64,000 nucleotides of DNA from Dyella flava. Its GTDB lineage: Bacteria; Pseudomonadota; Gammaproteobacteria; Xanthomonadales; Rhodanobacteraceae. Under the pieces are notes generated by a model that saw nothing but the letters and a program-made list of their open reading frames with translations, was not told where the DNA came from and did not search any database. The position numbers and the translations under genes are program-made. Positions 36,565-45,515 of the stretch are shown here, piece by piece (the stretch's first letter is position 1; the number at the start of each line of letters is the position of its first letter). The DNA is taken from positions 186,001-250,000 of the forward strand of contig NZ_JADIKE010000038.1 in NCBI RefSeq assembly GCF_016904955.1. The letters are read 5' to 3'.

Positions 36565-37650
36565 ATGAACTTCTCCGTCATCGATGTTGCACATATGACA
36601 CAGGCCCTGCGCCTGGCCGAGCGTGGCCTTTACACCACGCAACCGAATCCGCGGGTGGGCTGCATCATCGCGCATGGCGAACGGGTGGTAGGGCAGGGGT
36701 GGCATGAGCGGGCCGGTCAGCCGCATGCCGAGGTGTTTGCCTTGCGCGAGGCGGGTGAGCAGGCGCGTGGCGCCACCGCTTACGTCACGCTGGAGCCGTG
36801 CGCGCATTACGGCCGCACGCCGCCCTGTGCCGATGCGCTGGTCGCGGCGGGCGTTGCGCGGGTGGTGATCGCTGCGGAAGATCCGTTCCCGCAAGTGGCC
36901 GGCCGTGGCATCGAAAAGTTGCGTGCGGCGGGCATCATCGTGGAAAGCGGGCTGCTGCGCGACGCCGCACGCGAGCTCAATATCGGCTTTTTCAGCCGTA
37001 TAGAGCGCCAGCGTCCGTGGGTACGGGTCAAGCTGGCGATGAGCCTGGATGGCCGCACGGCGCTGGCCAACGGCGAATCCAAATGGATTACCGGCGAAGC
37101 CGCGCGTGCCGATGTGCAACGTTGGCGCGCGCGCAGCTCGGCCATCCTTACCGGTGGCGGAACGGTACTTGCCGACAACCCGCTGCTTACTGTTCGCCTC
37201 ACCGATCAGCCGTTCACGCCGCCGCTGCGGGTGGTGCTGGATCGTCGTCTGCGTACGCCTGCCGGCAGCCATGTGCTCGATGGCACCACGCCCACGTTGA
37301 TCATGCATGCGGCCAGCGCCCGCATTACGGACAACCGCTTTGATCAGGTCGAGCGTGTGGTCGTCCCCGAACAGGGTGATGTCCTGGCCGTGATGGCCTT
37401 GCTCGCCGAGCGCGGTTGCAGTGAATTGCATGTCGAGGCGGGACCCGCGCTGTGCGGGGCATTGTTCGCGGCGGGACTGGTGGACGAGCTGCTGCTCTAC
37501 ATCGCGCCGCTCATGCTGGGCGACTGTGCGCTTCCGCTGATGTATCTGCCCGCGTTGACGGCTATGGCCGATCGCTGGTCGCTGCGCGCGATCGATCAGC
37601 GCCGGGTCGGCCAGGACTGGCGCCTGCAACTGCGGCCGGGATCGGCATAA
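36565..37650 (+). CDS. ribD: Bifunctional riboflavin deaminase/reductase RibD
   Basis: 361 residues from ATG 36565; ATG 36595 is an alternative. The N-terminal deaminase has the zinc site HAEVFALREAG and VTLEPCAHYGRTPPCADAL. The C-terminal reductase has RPWVRVKLAMSLDGRTALAN, SKWITGEAARADVQRWRARS and the NADPH-binding LHVEAGPALCGALFAAGLVD. Together they carry out the second and third steps of the pyrimidine branch of riboflavin synthesis. The FMN riboswitch lies after this gene, so ribD is transcribed from its own upstream promoter and is not directly under that switch. Confidence 0.96.
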   Translation: MNFSVIDVAHMTQALRLAERGLYTTQPNPRVGCIIAHGERVVGQGWHERAGQPHAEVFALREAGEQARGATAYVTLEPCAHYGRTPPCADALVAAGVARVVIAAEDPFPQVAGRGIEKLRAAGIIVESGLLRDAARELNIGFFSRIERQRPWVRVKLAMSLDGRTALANGESKWITGEAARADVQRWRARSSAILTGGGTVLADNPLLTVRLTDQPFTPPLRVVLDRRLRTPAGSHVLDGTTPTLIMHAASARITDNRFDQVERVVVPEQGDVLAVMALLAERGCSELHVEAGPALCGALFAAGLVDELLLYIAPLMLGDCALPLMYLPALTAMADRWSLRAIDQRRVGQDWRLQLRPGSA

Positions 37651-37771
37651 AGTCACGGGCCGGACCCCTGCGCCGGACACATTGTCCCGCCCCGTGGACA
37701 GTCATGGGGCAGGCGGCGCGGCGATCAGTGCTAAACTTCGCCGGCCGGCTCGTCCGGCATATAACCAACGT

Positions 37772-37938
37772 CTTCAGGGCGGGGCGGAATTCCCCACCGG
37801 CGGTAGGGACCGCAAGGTCCGAGCCCGCGAGCGCTTCCGGTTCCACCGGAAGGTCAGCAGATCCGGTCAAATGCCGGGGCCGACGGTTTACGTTGTAGCG
37901 GTTCGCCGCCACAGCGCACAGTCCGGATGAAAGAAGAC
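37772..37938 (+). promoter_or_regulatory. FMN riboswitch (RFN element)
   Basis: Conserved RFN segments appear in order: CAGGGCGGGGCGGAATTCCC, ACCGGCGGTAGGGACCGCAA, GAGCCCGCGAGCG, GCAGATCCGGT, TGCCGGGGCCGACGGT and CAGTCCGGATGAAAGAAG. This is close to the consensus throughout, with a long variable P-arm. The switch senses FMN and lies 130 bp before ribE, between ribD and ribE. It therefore controls the ribE-ribB part of the cluster, probably at translation or early termination. A short palindromic stretch (GTGCATGTGCCTCATGCC) lies between switch and gene. Confidence 0.96.
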
Positions 37939-38068
37939 GGCGGCATGCATCGCGCAAGCGGTGCATGTGCCTCATGCCTTGGGGCGTTCCCACTGACTTT
38001 GCGTGGAGAACGTTCATGTCTACCTGTCATTGCCAAGCCTTGCCCACCTTCCTTGTGGAGGTGCGCTG

Positions 38069-38710
38069 ATGTTTACCGGTATTGTTCAAAGCGTGGGCCG
38101 CATTGCGCGGCTGGAACCGCGTGGTGGCGACGTGCGCCTGCATGTCGACACCGCCGGTCTGGATCTTTCCGATGTGCAGCTGGGTGACAGCATTGCCGTG
38201 TCTGGCGTGTGCCTGACCGCGGTGACTCTGGAAGCGCGCGGCTTTGCCGCCGATGTATCCAATGAAACGTTGTCGCTCACGACGCTGGGCAAGCACAAGG
38301 CGGGCGATCCGGTGAATCTGGAAAAAGCCTTGCGGCTGGCGGATCGTCTTGGCGGCCATCTGGTGTCCGGCCATGTCGATGGCGTGGGCAAGGTGATCGC
38401 CGTGACCCCCGATGGCCGTTCGCTGCGTTGGACTTTTGAAGTGCCGGCCCAGCTTGCGCGCTATATCGCCTCGAAGGGTTCGATTTGCATCGACGGCACC
38501 AGCCTGACCGTCAACGAAGTGAACGGAAACCGCTTCGGCGTGAACCTGATTCCGCACACGGTCGAGCACACGGCCTTTCATGCACGGCGTCCCGGTGATG
38601 CGGTGAATATCGAAGTGGATGTGGTGGCGCGCTATGTGGAGCGCCTGATCGGTGGCGGAGGAGAGTCGCGGATCGACGAGGCGTTTTTGAAGCAACACGG
38701 TTTTGCGTGA
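38069..38710 (+). CDS. ribE: Riboflavin synthase (alpha subunit)
   Basis: 213 residues from ATG 38069, with GGAGGTG directly upstream. The enzyme dismutates two 6,7-dimethyl-8-ribityllumazine molecules to riboflavin. It has the two homologous barrels: MFTGIVQSVGRIARLEP and VSGVCLTAVTLEARGFAADV in the first, LVSGHVDGVGKVIAVTPDG and GSICIDGTSLTVNEVNGNRF in the second. The FMN riboswitch lies upstream. A REP-like palindrome separates it from ribB downstream. Confidence 0.96.
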   Translation: MFTGIVQSVGRIARLEPRGGDVRLHVDTAGLDLSDVQLGDSIAVSGVCLTAVTLEARGFAADVSNETLSLTTLGKHKAGDPVNLEKALRLADRLGGHLVSGHVDGVGKVIAVTPDGRSLRWTFEVPAQLARYIASKGSICIDGTSLTVNEVNGNRFGVNLIPHTVEHTAFHARRPGDAVNIEVDVVARYVERLIGGGGESRIDEAFLKQHGFA

Positions 38711-38784
38711 TGCCTTGCTGATCGCTTGGCCTGCAACCTTTCTCATCAAGATAACCACATAACGATGACGCCTATCACCACGGG

Positions 38785-38866
38785 CCGTCATTCCCGCGAA
38801 AGCGGGAATCCATTTGCACTTGATGCAAAGAGCGAAAATGGGTTCCCGCTTTCGCGGGAATGACGG
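38785..38866. repeat. TCATTCCCGCGAAAGCGGGAA palindrome (ribE-ribB)
   Basis: CCGTCATTCCCGCGAAAGCG begins the left arm and its inverted copy ends at 38866 (GGGAATGACGG), with a 28-nt spacer. Each arm is itself a hairpin (CCCGC GAAA GCGGG). This is a REP-type element common in Xanthomonadales and betaproteobacteria, placed between two co-directional riboflavin genes. Confidence 0.85.
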
Positions 38867-38905
38867 TCGTGAATAGGCGGCATCCTGCAATTTAAGGAAT
38901 AGAAC

Positions 38906-40000
38906 ATGGCATTCAACACCATTCCCGAAATCCTCGAAGACATCCGCGCCGGTCGCATGGTGGTGATTCTCGACGACGAAGATCGCGAGAACGAAGGCGA
39001 TCTGATCATGGCCGCGCAGATGGTGCGGCCGGAGGACATCAACTTCATGGTGCGCGAAGCGCGCGGCCTGGTCTGCCTTACGCTGACCGAACAGCGCACG
39101 CGCCAGCTCGGCCTGCGTCCGATGGTGAGCGACAACACCTCGCCCTATCAGACCAACTTCACCGTTTCGATCGAAGCGGCCGAAGGTGTCACCACCGGCA
39201 TTTCCGCGCACGACCGCGCACGCACCATCCAGGTGGCGGTGAAGGCGGATGCGAAGCCGCAGGATCTCTCGCAGCCGGGCCACATCTTTCCGCTCACGGC
39301 GCAGCCGGGCGGTGTGTTGACGCGTGCGGGGCACACCGAAGCGGGCTGTGATCTCGCTGCGTTGGCGGGCCTTGAGCCTTCGGCGGTACTGATCGAAGTG
39401 CTGCATGAAGATGGTTCGATGGCACGCCGGCCCGAGCTGGAAATTTTTGCGAAAAAACATGGCCTGAAGATCGGCTCGATTGCGGATCTGATCCGTTACC
39501 GCCTGGAAACCGAAAAAACGGTCAAGCGCGTGTACGAGGAAGATGTGCAGACCGAATTCGGTGCGTTCCGGCTGGTGGCCTATCGCGATGCGATTCGTCA
39601 CGGCCTGCATTTCGCCCTGGTGCGCGGCAAGGTGGACGATGGCGCGGCCGTGCTGTCGCGCGTGCACGTGCGCAATACGCTGTCTGATGTGCTGCATTTG
39701 CAACGCGACGATCTCGGCCTGACCGTCACCGCGGCCCTGCGCCGGATTGCCGATGAAGGCCGTGGCGTGCTGCTGGTGCTCTCCGGTGAAGACACGCCCG
39801 ATGCGTTGCTGCGCCGTCTCAACCGGCAGCCGGTGACGCAGGGGCCCGAAGAAGTGCAGCAACAAGAGTGGCGACAGCATGGCCTGGGCGCGCAGATCCT
39901 TACCGATCTGGGTGTGCATCGTCTGCGCGTGTTGGGCACGCCGCGCAAGTTGGTGGGTCTGGCTGGATTTGGGCTCGAGGTTGTCGAGCACACGGAATAA
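38906..40000 (+). CDS. ribB: 3,4-Dihydroxy-2-butanone 4-phosphate synthase with degenerate GTP cyclohydrolase II-like domain (RibBX type)
   Basis: 364 residues. Residues 1-200 are a complete RibB domain that converts ribulose 5-phosphate: MVVILDDEDRENEGDLIMAA, TGISAHDRARTIQVAVKA and AGHTEAGCDLAALAGL. Residues 205-364 have the shape of a GTP cyclohydrolase II domain (FGAFRLVAYRDAIRHGLHFA, VHVRNTLSDVLHL). They lack the three zinc cysteines: the normal cysteine-rich GD-SLRCDC segment is replaced by VRNTLSDV, and no Cys is present in this half. GTP cyclohydrolase II activity is therefore unlikely. The gene follows ribE behind the FMN riboswitch. Confidence 0.92.
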   Translation: MAFNTIPEILEDIRAGRMVVILDDEDRENEGDLIMAAQMVRPEDINFMVREARGLVCLTLTEQRTRQLGLRPMVSDNTSPYQTNFTVSIEAAEGVTTGISAHDRARTIQVAVKADAKPQDLSQPGHIFPLTAQPGGVLTRAGHTEAGCDLAALAGLEPSAVLIEVLHEDGSMARRPELEIFAKKHGLKIGSIADLIRYRLETEKTVKRVYEEDVQTEFGAFRLVAYRDAIRHGLHFALVRGKVDDGAAVLSRVHVRNTLSDVLHLQRDDLGLTVTAALRRIADEGRGVLLVLSGEDTPDALLRRLNRQPVTQGPEEVQQQEWRQHGLGAQILTDLGVHRLRVLGTPRKLVGLAGFGLEVVEHTE

Positions 40001-40028
40001 GGCACGCGGGTGTTCGTGTCACTCATTC

Positions 40029-40106
40029 CGTCGTCCCGGCGAAGGCCGGGACCCAGCGACTCTTTCGCATCCAAGGCACTGGGTCCCGGCCTTCGCCGGG
40101 ACGACG
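40029..40106. repeat. TCGTCCCGGCGAAGGCCGGGA palindrome (ribB-bglX)
   Basis: A 28-bp left arm (CGTCGTCCCGGCGAAGGCCG onward, 40029-40056) has an exact inverted copy at 40079-40106, with a 22-nt spacer. Each arm is also a hairpin. A diverged copy lies at 47889. Confidence 0.85.
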
Positions 40107-40208
40107 GGACGAGGCGTCGAGCGGCGTGAAGTGCCAGGCTTGTTCCCTATGCCCTGCCACCAATTCCCGTTACTCTGCCCCTGCTAATTCCGCTGAAACG
40201 AGGTCGCG

Positions 40209-42446
40209 ATGAAAATCAAGGATCTGCCGTTCGGGCGCGCGCAGGCACGTGCGATAGGTTTGACGATGCTTGCGGTGGCTTGTGGCTCCAGTGCCTTTGC
40301 CCAGTCATCCACGCCGGCTTCATCGTCGCCCAGTCCGGATGCGCGCGCCGATCAGCTCGCCAAGCGCATGTCGCTGGACGATATGCATCACATGCTGCAG
40401 ACCTACAACACCATGGTCGCCAAGCAGCCGCCCGGTGGTATCGGCACGGCCGGTTATGTGTCGGCGCTGCCCAAGCTGGGGATTCCCGCGTTGCAGGAAA
40501 ACGACGCAGGCATCGGTGTTCACAACTATCCGCTCGATATCGGCAAGAACGGTCAGCCCAATCATGTGCGTGGCGAGCAGGGCAATGCTACGCCGCTGCC
40601 GTCGACGCTGGCGCTGGCCGCCAGCTGGAATCCGACGCTCGCCTACGACGGCGGCCGCATGATTGCCGGTGAGGCGCATGCGCAAGGCATCAATGTGCTG
40701 CTGGCAGGCGGCATCAACCTCACGCGTGAGCCGCGTGATGGCCGCAATTTCGAATACCTCGGCGAAGATCCGCTGCTGGCTGCGCGCATGGACGGTGCCG
40801 AGATTCGCGGTATCCAGTCGCAGCACGTGCTGTCGACCATCAAGCATTTTGCCTTGAACGATCAGGAAACCAATCGCCAGACGGTCAGTTCCAATATCGG
40901 CGAGCGCGCGATGCGCGAGTCGGACCTGCTCGCGTTCGAACTGGCGATCGAATATGGCCATCCCGGTTCGGTGATGTGCGGCTACAACAAGGTCAACGGT
41001 GTGTGGGATTGTTCCAACAGCCATCTGTTGAATGACATTCTCAAGGGCGATTGGAAATATCCGGGCTGGGTGATGACCGACTGGGGCGGCGACCACGGTG
41101 TGATGGATGCGATGGCCGGCACCGATCAGGTTTCCGGCGTCGATCTCAACAGCGGCTTCAGCCTGGGCACCAGTTTCAACAGTTTCGGCGCTCCGCTGCT
41201 GCAGGCGCTGGCAAACGGCAGCATTCCGCGCAGCCGCCTGGATGACATGGTGCATCGCATCCTGCGTTCGATGTATGCGGTGGGCCTGTTCGATTATCCG
41301 CCGGTGATCAAGCCGCTCGATGCCAATGCCGATGCGCTGGTGTCGCAACATGCCGCCGAGCAGGCGATTGTGTTGTTGAAGAACGGCCAGGAGCAGCTGC
41401 CGCTGCAGCCGGGGATCAAGTCCATCGCGATCATCGGTGGTCATGCCGACGCCGGCGTGCTCTCCGGTGGCGGTTCGGCCGAAGTGTGGCCGATTGGCGG
41501 TCCGGCGATTCCGGCGGTGAAGGGCGGTGATTGGCAATGGATTGTCTACGATCCTTCCTCGCCGATGAAGGCACTGCAAAAGCTGCTGCCGAATGTGAAA
41601 GTCACTTATGACGACGGCAGCGATCCGGCCAGGTCGGCGGCGCTGGCCAAGTCGTCCGATGTCGCCATTGTGTTTGCCACGCAGTGGATGTGCGAAGCGA
41701 TCGACGCGGCCAATCTGTCCCTGCCCAACCATCAGGATGCGTTGATCGACGCGGTGGCTGCCGCGAACCCGCGCAGCGTGGTCGTGCTGGAAAACGGTGG
41801 TCCGGTGAAGATGCCGTGGCTGTCGAAAGTCGGCGCGGTGGTGGAAGCCTGGTATCCGGGCGCACGTGGTGGCGAAGCGATCGCGGAAGTGCTGACCGGC
41901 AAGGTGAATCCCTCCGGCCGTTTGCCGGTCACGTTCCCGCAGGACGAACAGCAACTGCCGCGCCCGGTCATCAGCAATGCGCAGGATGTCGATTACAACA
42001 TCGAAGGCGCAGCCGTCGGCTACAAGTGGTTCGATGAGAAGAAGCTGGAGCCGCTATTCCCGTTCGGCTTCGGTCTCTCTTACAGCAAGTTCGGTTACAC
42101 CGACCTGCATGTAAGCAGCCACGGTGACAACGTCACGGTGAGTTTCAAGGTGACCAATCTCGGTGATCGTGCGGGCATGGATACGCCGCAGGTGTACGTC
42201 GGAATGCCCGCCGGCAGCGGCGAAGCGCCGCGTCGTCTGGTCGGGTTCGACAAGGTGTCGTTGCAGCCGGGGCAGAGCCAGGCGGTAACCGTCACCATCG
42301 ATCCGCGCTTGCTGGCCATCTTTGATGTCCAAGGACATCAGTGGCAGGTGGCTGCCGGCAGCTATCCGATTGAAGTGGGGCATTCGTCACGTGATTTTGC
42401 CTTGCATGGCCATGCATCGGTGACGGCTGCACATATCGCGCCGTAA
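40209..42446 (+). CDS. bglX: Exported family 3 glycoside hydrolase (beta-glucosidase BglX-like)
   Basis: 745 residues. A signal peptide (ARAIGLTMLAVACGSSAFAQ) sends it to the periplasm or outside. The GH3 N-terminal barrel includes SWNPTLAYDGGRMIAGEAHA, STIKHFALNDQETNRQTVSS and the nucleophile Asp291 in GWVMTDWGGDHG. The C-terminal domain has AIVLLKNGQEQLPLQPG, and a fibronectin III-like domain ends the chain (VSFKVTNLGDRAGMDTPQVY). The expected role is hydrolysis of oligosaccharides with beta-glucosidic links. It lies between ribB and ldcA-ribH, inside an otherwise conserved riboflavin cluster. Confidence 0.94.
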   Translation: MKIKDLPFGRAQARAIGLTMLAVACGSSAFAQSSTPASSSPSPDARADQLAKRMSLDDMHHMLQTYNTMVAKQPPGGIGTAGYVSALPKLGIPALQENDAGIGVHNYPLDIGKNGQPNHVRGEQGNATPLPSTLALAASWNPTLAYDGGRMIAGEAHAQGINVLLAGGINLTREPRDGRNFEYLGEDPLLAARMDGAEIRGIQSQHVLSTIKHFALNDQETNRQTVSSNIGERAMRESDLLAFELAIEYGHPGSVMCGYNKVNGVWDCSNSHLLNDILKGDWKYPGWVMTDWGGDHGVMDAMAGTDQVSGVDLNSGFSLGTSFNSFGAPLLQALANGSIPRSRLDDMVHRILRSMYAVGLFDYPPVIKPLDANADALVSQHAAEQAIVLLKNGQEQLPLQPGIKSIAIIGGHADAGVLSGGGSAEVWPIGGPAIPAVKGGDWQWIVYDPSSPMKALQKLLPNVKVTYDDGSDPARSAALAKSSDVAIVFATQWMCEAIDAANLSLPNHQDALIDAVAAANPRSVVVLENGGPVKMPWLSKVGAVVEAWYPGARGGEAIAEVLTGKVNPSGRLPVTFPQDEQQLPRPVISNAQDVDYNIEGAAVGYKWFDEKKLEPLFPFGFGLSYSKFGYTDLHVSSHGDNVTVSFKVTNLGDRAGMDTPQVYVGMPAGSGEAPRRLVGFDKVSLQPGQSQAVTVTIDPRLLAIFDVQGHQWQVAAGSYPIEVGHSSRDFALHGHASVTAAHIAP

Positions 42447-42473
42447 GCGCTGCTATCTGGAGAAACAGGATTC

Positions 42474-43457
42474 ATGCAGGCTCATTCCTCCTGTCGCGTT
42501 CGCCTGATCGCGCCTTCCGGTTATCCGCATGATCGCGACGCGATGACGCGCGGCGTGGCGCGTCTGCGTGACGCGGGATGCACGGTCGACAGCATCGAGG
42601 TGCTTGAGCGCACCGAGCAGCGCTACGCGGGCAGCGATACGCAGCGTGTGGCGGACATCAATGGCCTGGCCACGCTCAACAACTTGCCGGATGTCACGCT
42701 GTCCATCCGTGGCGGTTATGGCGCGACGCGCCTGCTGGAGCATCTGCATTACGACGCCTTGCGCGAGCGCCTGGCCGGACAGCCGATGGTGCTGGTCGGC
42801 CATAGCGACTTCACCGCGCTGCAAATGGCGCTGTATGCCAAGGCCGGTCTGGTCAGCTTCGGCGGCCCGATGCTCGGGCCTGATTTCGGCGCACGGGAAC
42901 TGAGCCCGCTCACCTGGCGGCATTTCTGGCGCACCATCAGCGCCCCGCAGGGCAATGCGAGCTGGGATTGCGGCGCGGCCGGAGAGCTCGATCTGGAAGG
43001 CCCGCTGTGGGGCGGCAACCTCGCCATGTTGTGCAGCCTGTTGCAGACGCCGTATTTCCCGCGCATCGAGGGCGGCATCCTGTTTGTCGAGGACGTGGGC
43101 GAGCCGCCGTTCCGCATCGAACGCCTGTTGTACCAGTTGCATCTGTCGGGCGTGCTGGAGCGGCAGCGGGCCCTGATCCTGGCCGACTTCACCCAATGCC
43201 GGCCCGCGGCCTACGACAACGGCTACGACCTGGCCGACGGCTTCACCCAGATCCGCCGGATCGCCGGCATCCCGGTGCTTTCCGGGATGCCTTTTGGTCA
43301 CGACCCGGACAAATTCACCCTGCCGTTCGGCGTGCCGGCGCGGCTGCGGGTGATCGGGCAGCGCGCCAGCCTGGATTTCCACGGTTATCCGCACCTGCGG
43401 CACGCGCATGAGCCTTCCATCAGCGCCATCCAAGCAGTCTCCCCCTCAAACCCGTAA
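42474..43457 (+). CDS. ldcA: LD-carboxypeptidase (S66)
   Basis: 327 residues, no signal peptide, so cytoplasmic. It removes the terminal D-Ala from recycled muropeptide tetrapeptides. The N-terminus VRLIAPSGYPHDRDAM, the RGGYGATRLLEHL segment and the Ser nucleophile in VLVGHSDFTALQM are diagnostic. The Glu and His of the triad lie in LFVEDVGEPPFRIE and GMPFGHDPDKFTLPFG. It starts 27 bp after bglX and ends 47 bp before ribH. A GC stem (43461-43482) lies between it and ribH. Murein recycling and riboflavin synthesis are not otherwise linked. Confidence 0.93.
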   Translation: MQAHSSCRVRLIAPSGYPHDRDAMTRGVARLRDAGCTVDSIEVLERTEQRYAGSDTQRVADINGLATLNNLPDVTLSIRGGYGATRLLEHLHYDALRERLAGQPMVLVGHSDFTALQMALYAKAGLVSFGGPMLGPDFGARELSPLTWRHFWRTISAPQGNASWDCGAAGELDLEGPLWGGNLAMLCSLLQTPYFPRIEGGILFVEDVGEPPFRIERLLYQLHLSGVLERQRALILADFTQCRPAAYDNGYDLADGFTQIRRIAGIPVLSGMPFGHDPDKFTLPFGVPARLRVIGQRASLDFHGYPHLRHAHEPSISAIQAVSPSNP

Positions 43458-43460
43458 AAT

Positions 43461-43482
43461 AACCGGCTCGCACGGGCCGGTT
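43461..43482 (+). other. Hairpin directly upstream of ribH
   Basis: AACCGGC pairs with GCCGGTT around an 8-nt loop, followed by TTGACCC. It lies just after the ldcA stop, 22 bp before the ribH ATG. It may attenuate read-through or shield the ribH message; there is no long T-tract. Confidence 0.4.
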
Positions 43483-43504
43483 TGACCCAAAGGAATCACG
43501 CAGC

Positions 43505-43965
<461 letters not shown>

Positions 43966-43966
<1 letters not shown>

Positions 43967-44412
43967 TGAGTCCTCGTCCCGAAGGCATCGATCTCGCCGC
44001 GCGTTCGCGCGCACGCCGCCGTGCGCTGCAGGCGCTGTATGCGTGGCAGATGAGCGGCAGTTCGATGACTTCGGTGATCGACCAGTTTCGCCACGAGCAG
44101 GATATGGAAGTGGCCGATCTGGAGTATTTCGAAGATCTGCTGCGTGGCGTGGAAAAACACCTCGAAACGATCGACGAAGCGCTCAAGCCGTATATCGATC
44201 GTGACGTGGCGCAGATCGACCCGATCGAGCGCGCGGCACTGCGCCTGGCTGCCTACGAGCTGCAATTCCGCCCTGACGTGCCGTATCGCGTGATCATCAA
44301 CGAAGCGATCGAGGTCACCAAGCGCTTTGGTGCCGATCACGGTCACAGCTACGTCAATGGCGTGCTGGATAAATTGGCGGCGCAGATTCGCGTTGCCGAG
44401 AAGCGCGGCTGA
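43966..44412 (+). CDS. nusB: Transcription antitermination protein NusB
   Basis: 148 residues from ATG 43966, one base overlapping the ribH stop. NusB with NusE binds boxA of rRNA operons. RSRARRRALQALYAWQMSG, the YFEDLLRGVEKHLETIDEAL helix, IDPIERAALRLAAYELQFR and VINEAIEVTKRFGAD are characteristic (the last shown in part as found). SYVNGVLDKLAAQIR closes it. A palindromic element separates it from thiL. Confidence 0.97.
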
Positions 44413-44441
44413 TGGCATTCGCGTAGGTTGGGTCGGTTGGG

Positions 44442-44528
44442 GTAGGTTGGGTTAGCGCAGCGTAACCCAACGGATCTTCATCGAAGCGGCGAAACACCGT
44501 TGGGTTACGCTGCGCTAACCCAACCTAC
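44442..44528. repeat. GTAGGTTGGGTTAGCGCAGCG palindromic element (nusB-thiL)
   Basis: A perfect 30-bp inverted repeat: the left arm starts GTAGGTTGGGTTAGCGCAGC (44442-44471) and its inverted copy is at 44499-44528, with a 27-nt spacer. Each arm is itself a hairpin (GTTGGGTTA, loop, TAACCCAAC). A partial extra end, GTAGGTTGGG, lies at 44423. It is a dispersed element with the same terminus as the copy at 35185. Confidence 0.9.
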
Positions 44529-44555
44529 TCACCCGGCGGGTTTATTTCGCAACTT

Positions 44556-45515
44556 ATGGAATTTTCCCTGATCGACCGGATTCGTGAGCGCACCGCGCAA
44601 GGGCGCGACGACGTGCGCCTTGGCATCGGTGACGATGCCGCGCTGCTGACGGTACCGGCAGGGCAGGAACTGGCGGTTGCCATCGATACCTTGGTCGAAG
44701 GCGTGCATTTCCCGATCGGTACAGCGTCCGCCGATATCGGCTGGAAGGCGCTGGCCGTCAATCTGTCCGATCTTGCAGCCATGGGCGCAACGCCGGCCTG
44801 GGCCTTGCTGGCGTTGAGCTTGCCGAAGGCAGAACCGGCCTTTATCGATGAGCTGGCCACCGGCTTCGCGCAGCTTGCACGCGCATATCGGCTGGCACTG
44901 GTCGGCGGCGACACGACGCGCGGCGCGCTCACGCTCAGCGTTGCCGTGCACGGCTTCGTGCCACCGGGCAAGGCGCTGCTGCGTGCCGGTGCACAGGTGG
45001 GCGATGTCGTCTTCGTCACCGGTACGCTCGGCGATGCGGCGGCGGGCCTGGCGCTGTTGCAGCGGGGCGGTAATGCGGATGCGCGTTCGGCGTATCTGAT
45101 TGAACGCCTCAACCGTCCGACGCCGCGGGTTGCCGCAGGCCTCGCACTGCGTGGGCACGCCCATGCATGCATCGATGTTTCCGACGGGTTACTGGCCGAC
45201 CTCGGCCACATTTGCACGAGCAGCCAGGTGGCTGCGGAGATCGAGGTGTCCTTGTTGCCGCGCTCGTCCGCCTTGTTGGATCTGTTTGACGACGCAACCT
45301 CGCGCCAGTTTGCCTTGAGCGGTGGCGACGATTACGAACTGTGCTTCACCGTGCCCGCACAGCATGTGGCCGACGTCCAGGCCGATCTTGCGCGACTGGG
45401 CTGCGGCGCTACCCGCATCGGCCGCATTGTCGAAGGCAGTGGCGTACGTGTGCGTGATGCGGATGGACAATGGCTGGAACCCGAACACCGCGGCTGGGAT
45501 CATTTCGGCGTATGA
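44556..45515 (+). CDS. thiL: Thiamine-monophosphate kinase
   Basis: 319 residues. It phosphorylates thiamine monophosphate to the diphosphate cofactor. RLGIGDDAALLTVPAGQEL, IGWKALAVNLSDLAAMGATP, LALVGGDTTRGALTLSV and the nucleotide motif FVTGTLGDAAAGLALLQ occur in order. IDVSDGLLADLGHI and LSGGDDYELCFTVP follow. It starts just after the repeat element and its stop overlaps the pgpA start (ATGA). Confidence 0.96.
   Translation: MEFSLIDRIRERTAQGRDDVRLGIGDDAALLTVPAGQELAVAIDTLVEGVHFPIGTASADIGWKALAVNLSDLAAMGATPAWALLALSLPKAEPAFIDELATGFAQLARAYRLALVGGDTTRGALTLSVAVHGFVPPGKALLRAGAQVGDVVFVTGTLGDAAAGLALLQRGGNADARSAYLIERLNRPTPRVAAGLALRGHAHACIDVSDGLLADLGHICTSSQVAAEIEVSLLPRSSALLDLFDDATSRQFALSGGDDYELCFTVPAQHVADVQADLARLGCGATRIGRIVEGSGVRVRDADGQWLEPEHRGWDHFGV

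Noticed and set aside
38027..39991. 654-codon minus-strand frame opposite ribE and ribB
   Set aside because: Antisense shadow running through a REP palindrome, which itself would be translated; no domain seen.
40320..41954. 544-codon minus-strand frame opposite bglX
   Set aside because: Shadow of the GH3 gene; no start signal or recognisable motif.
44423..44528. Possible CRISPR-like repeat from recurring GTAGGTTGGG units
   Set aside because: The units are the ends of a palindromic element, not direct repeats with regular unique spacers.
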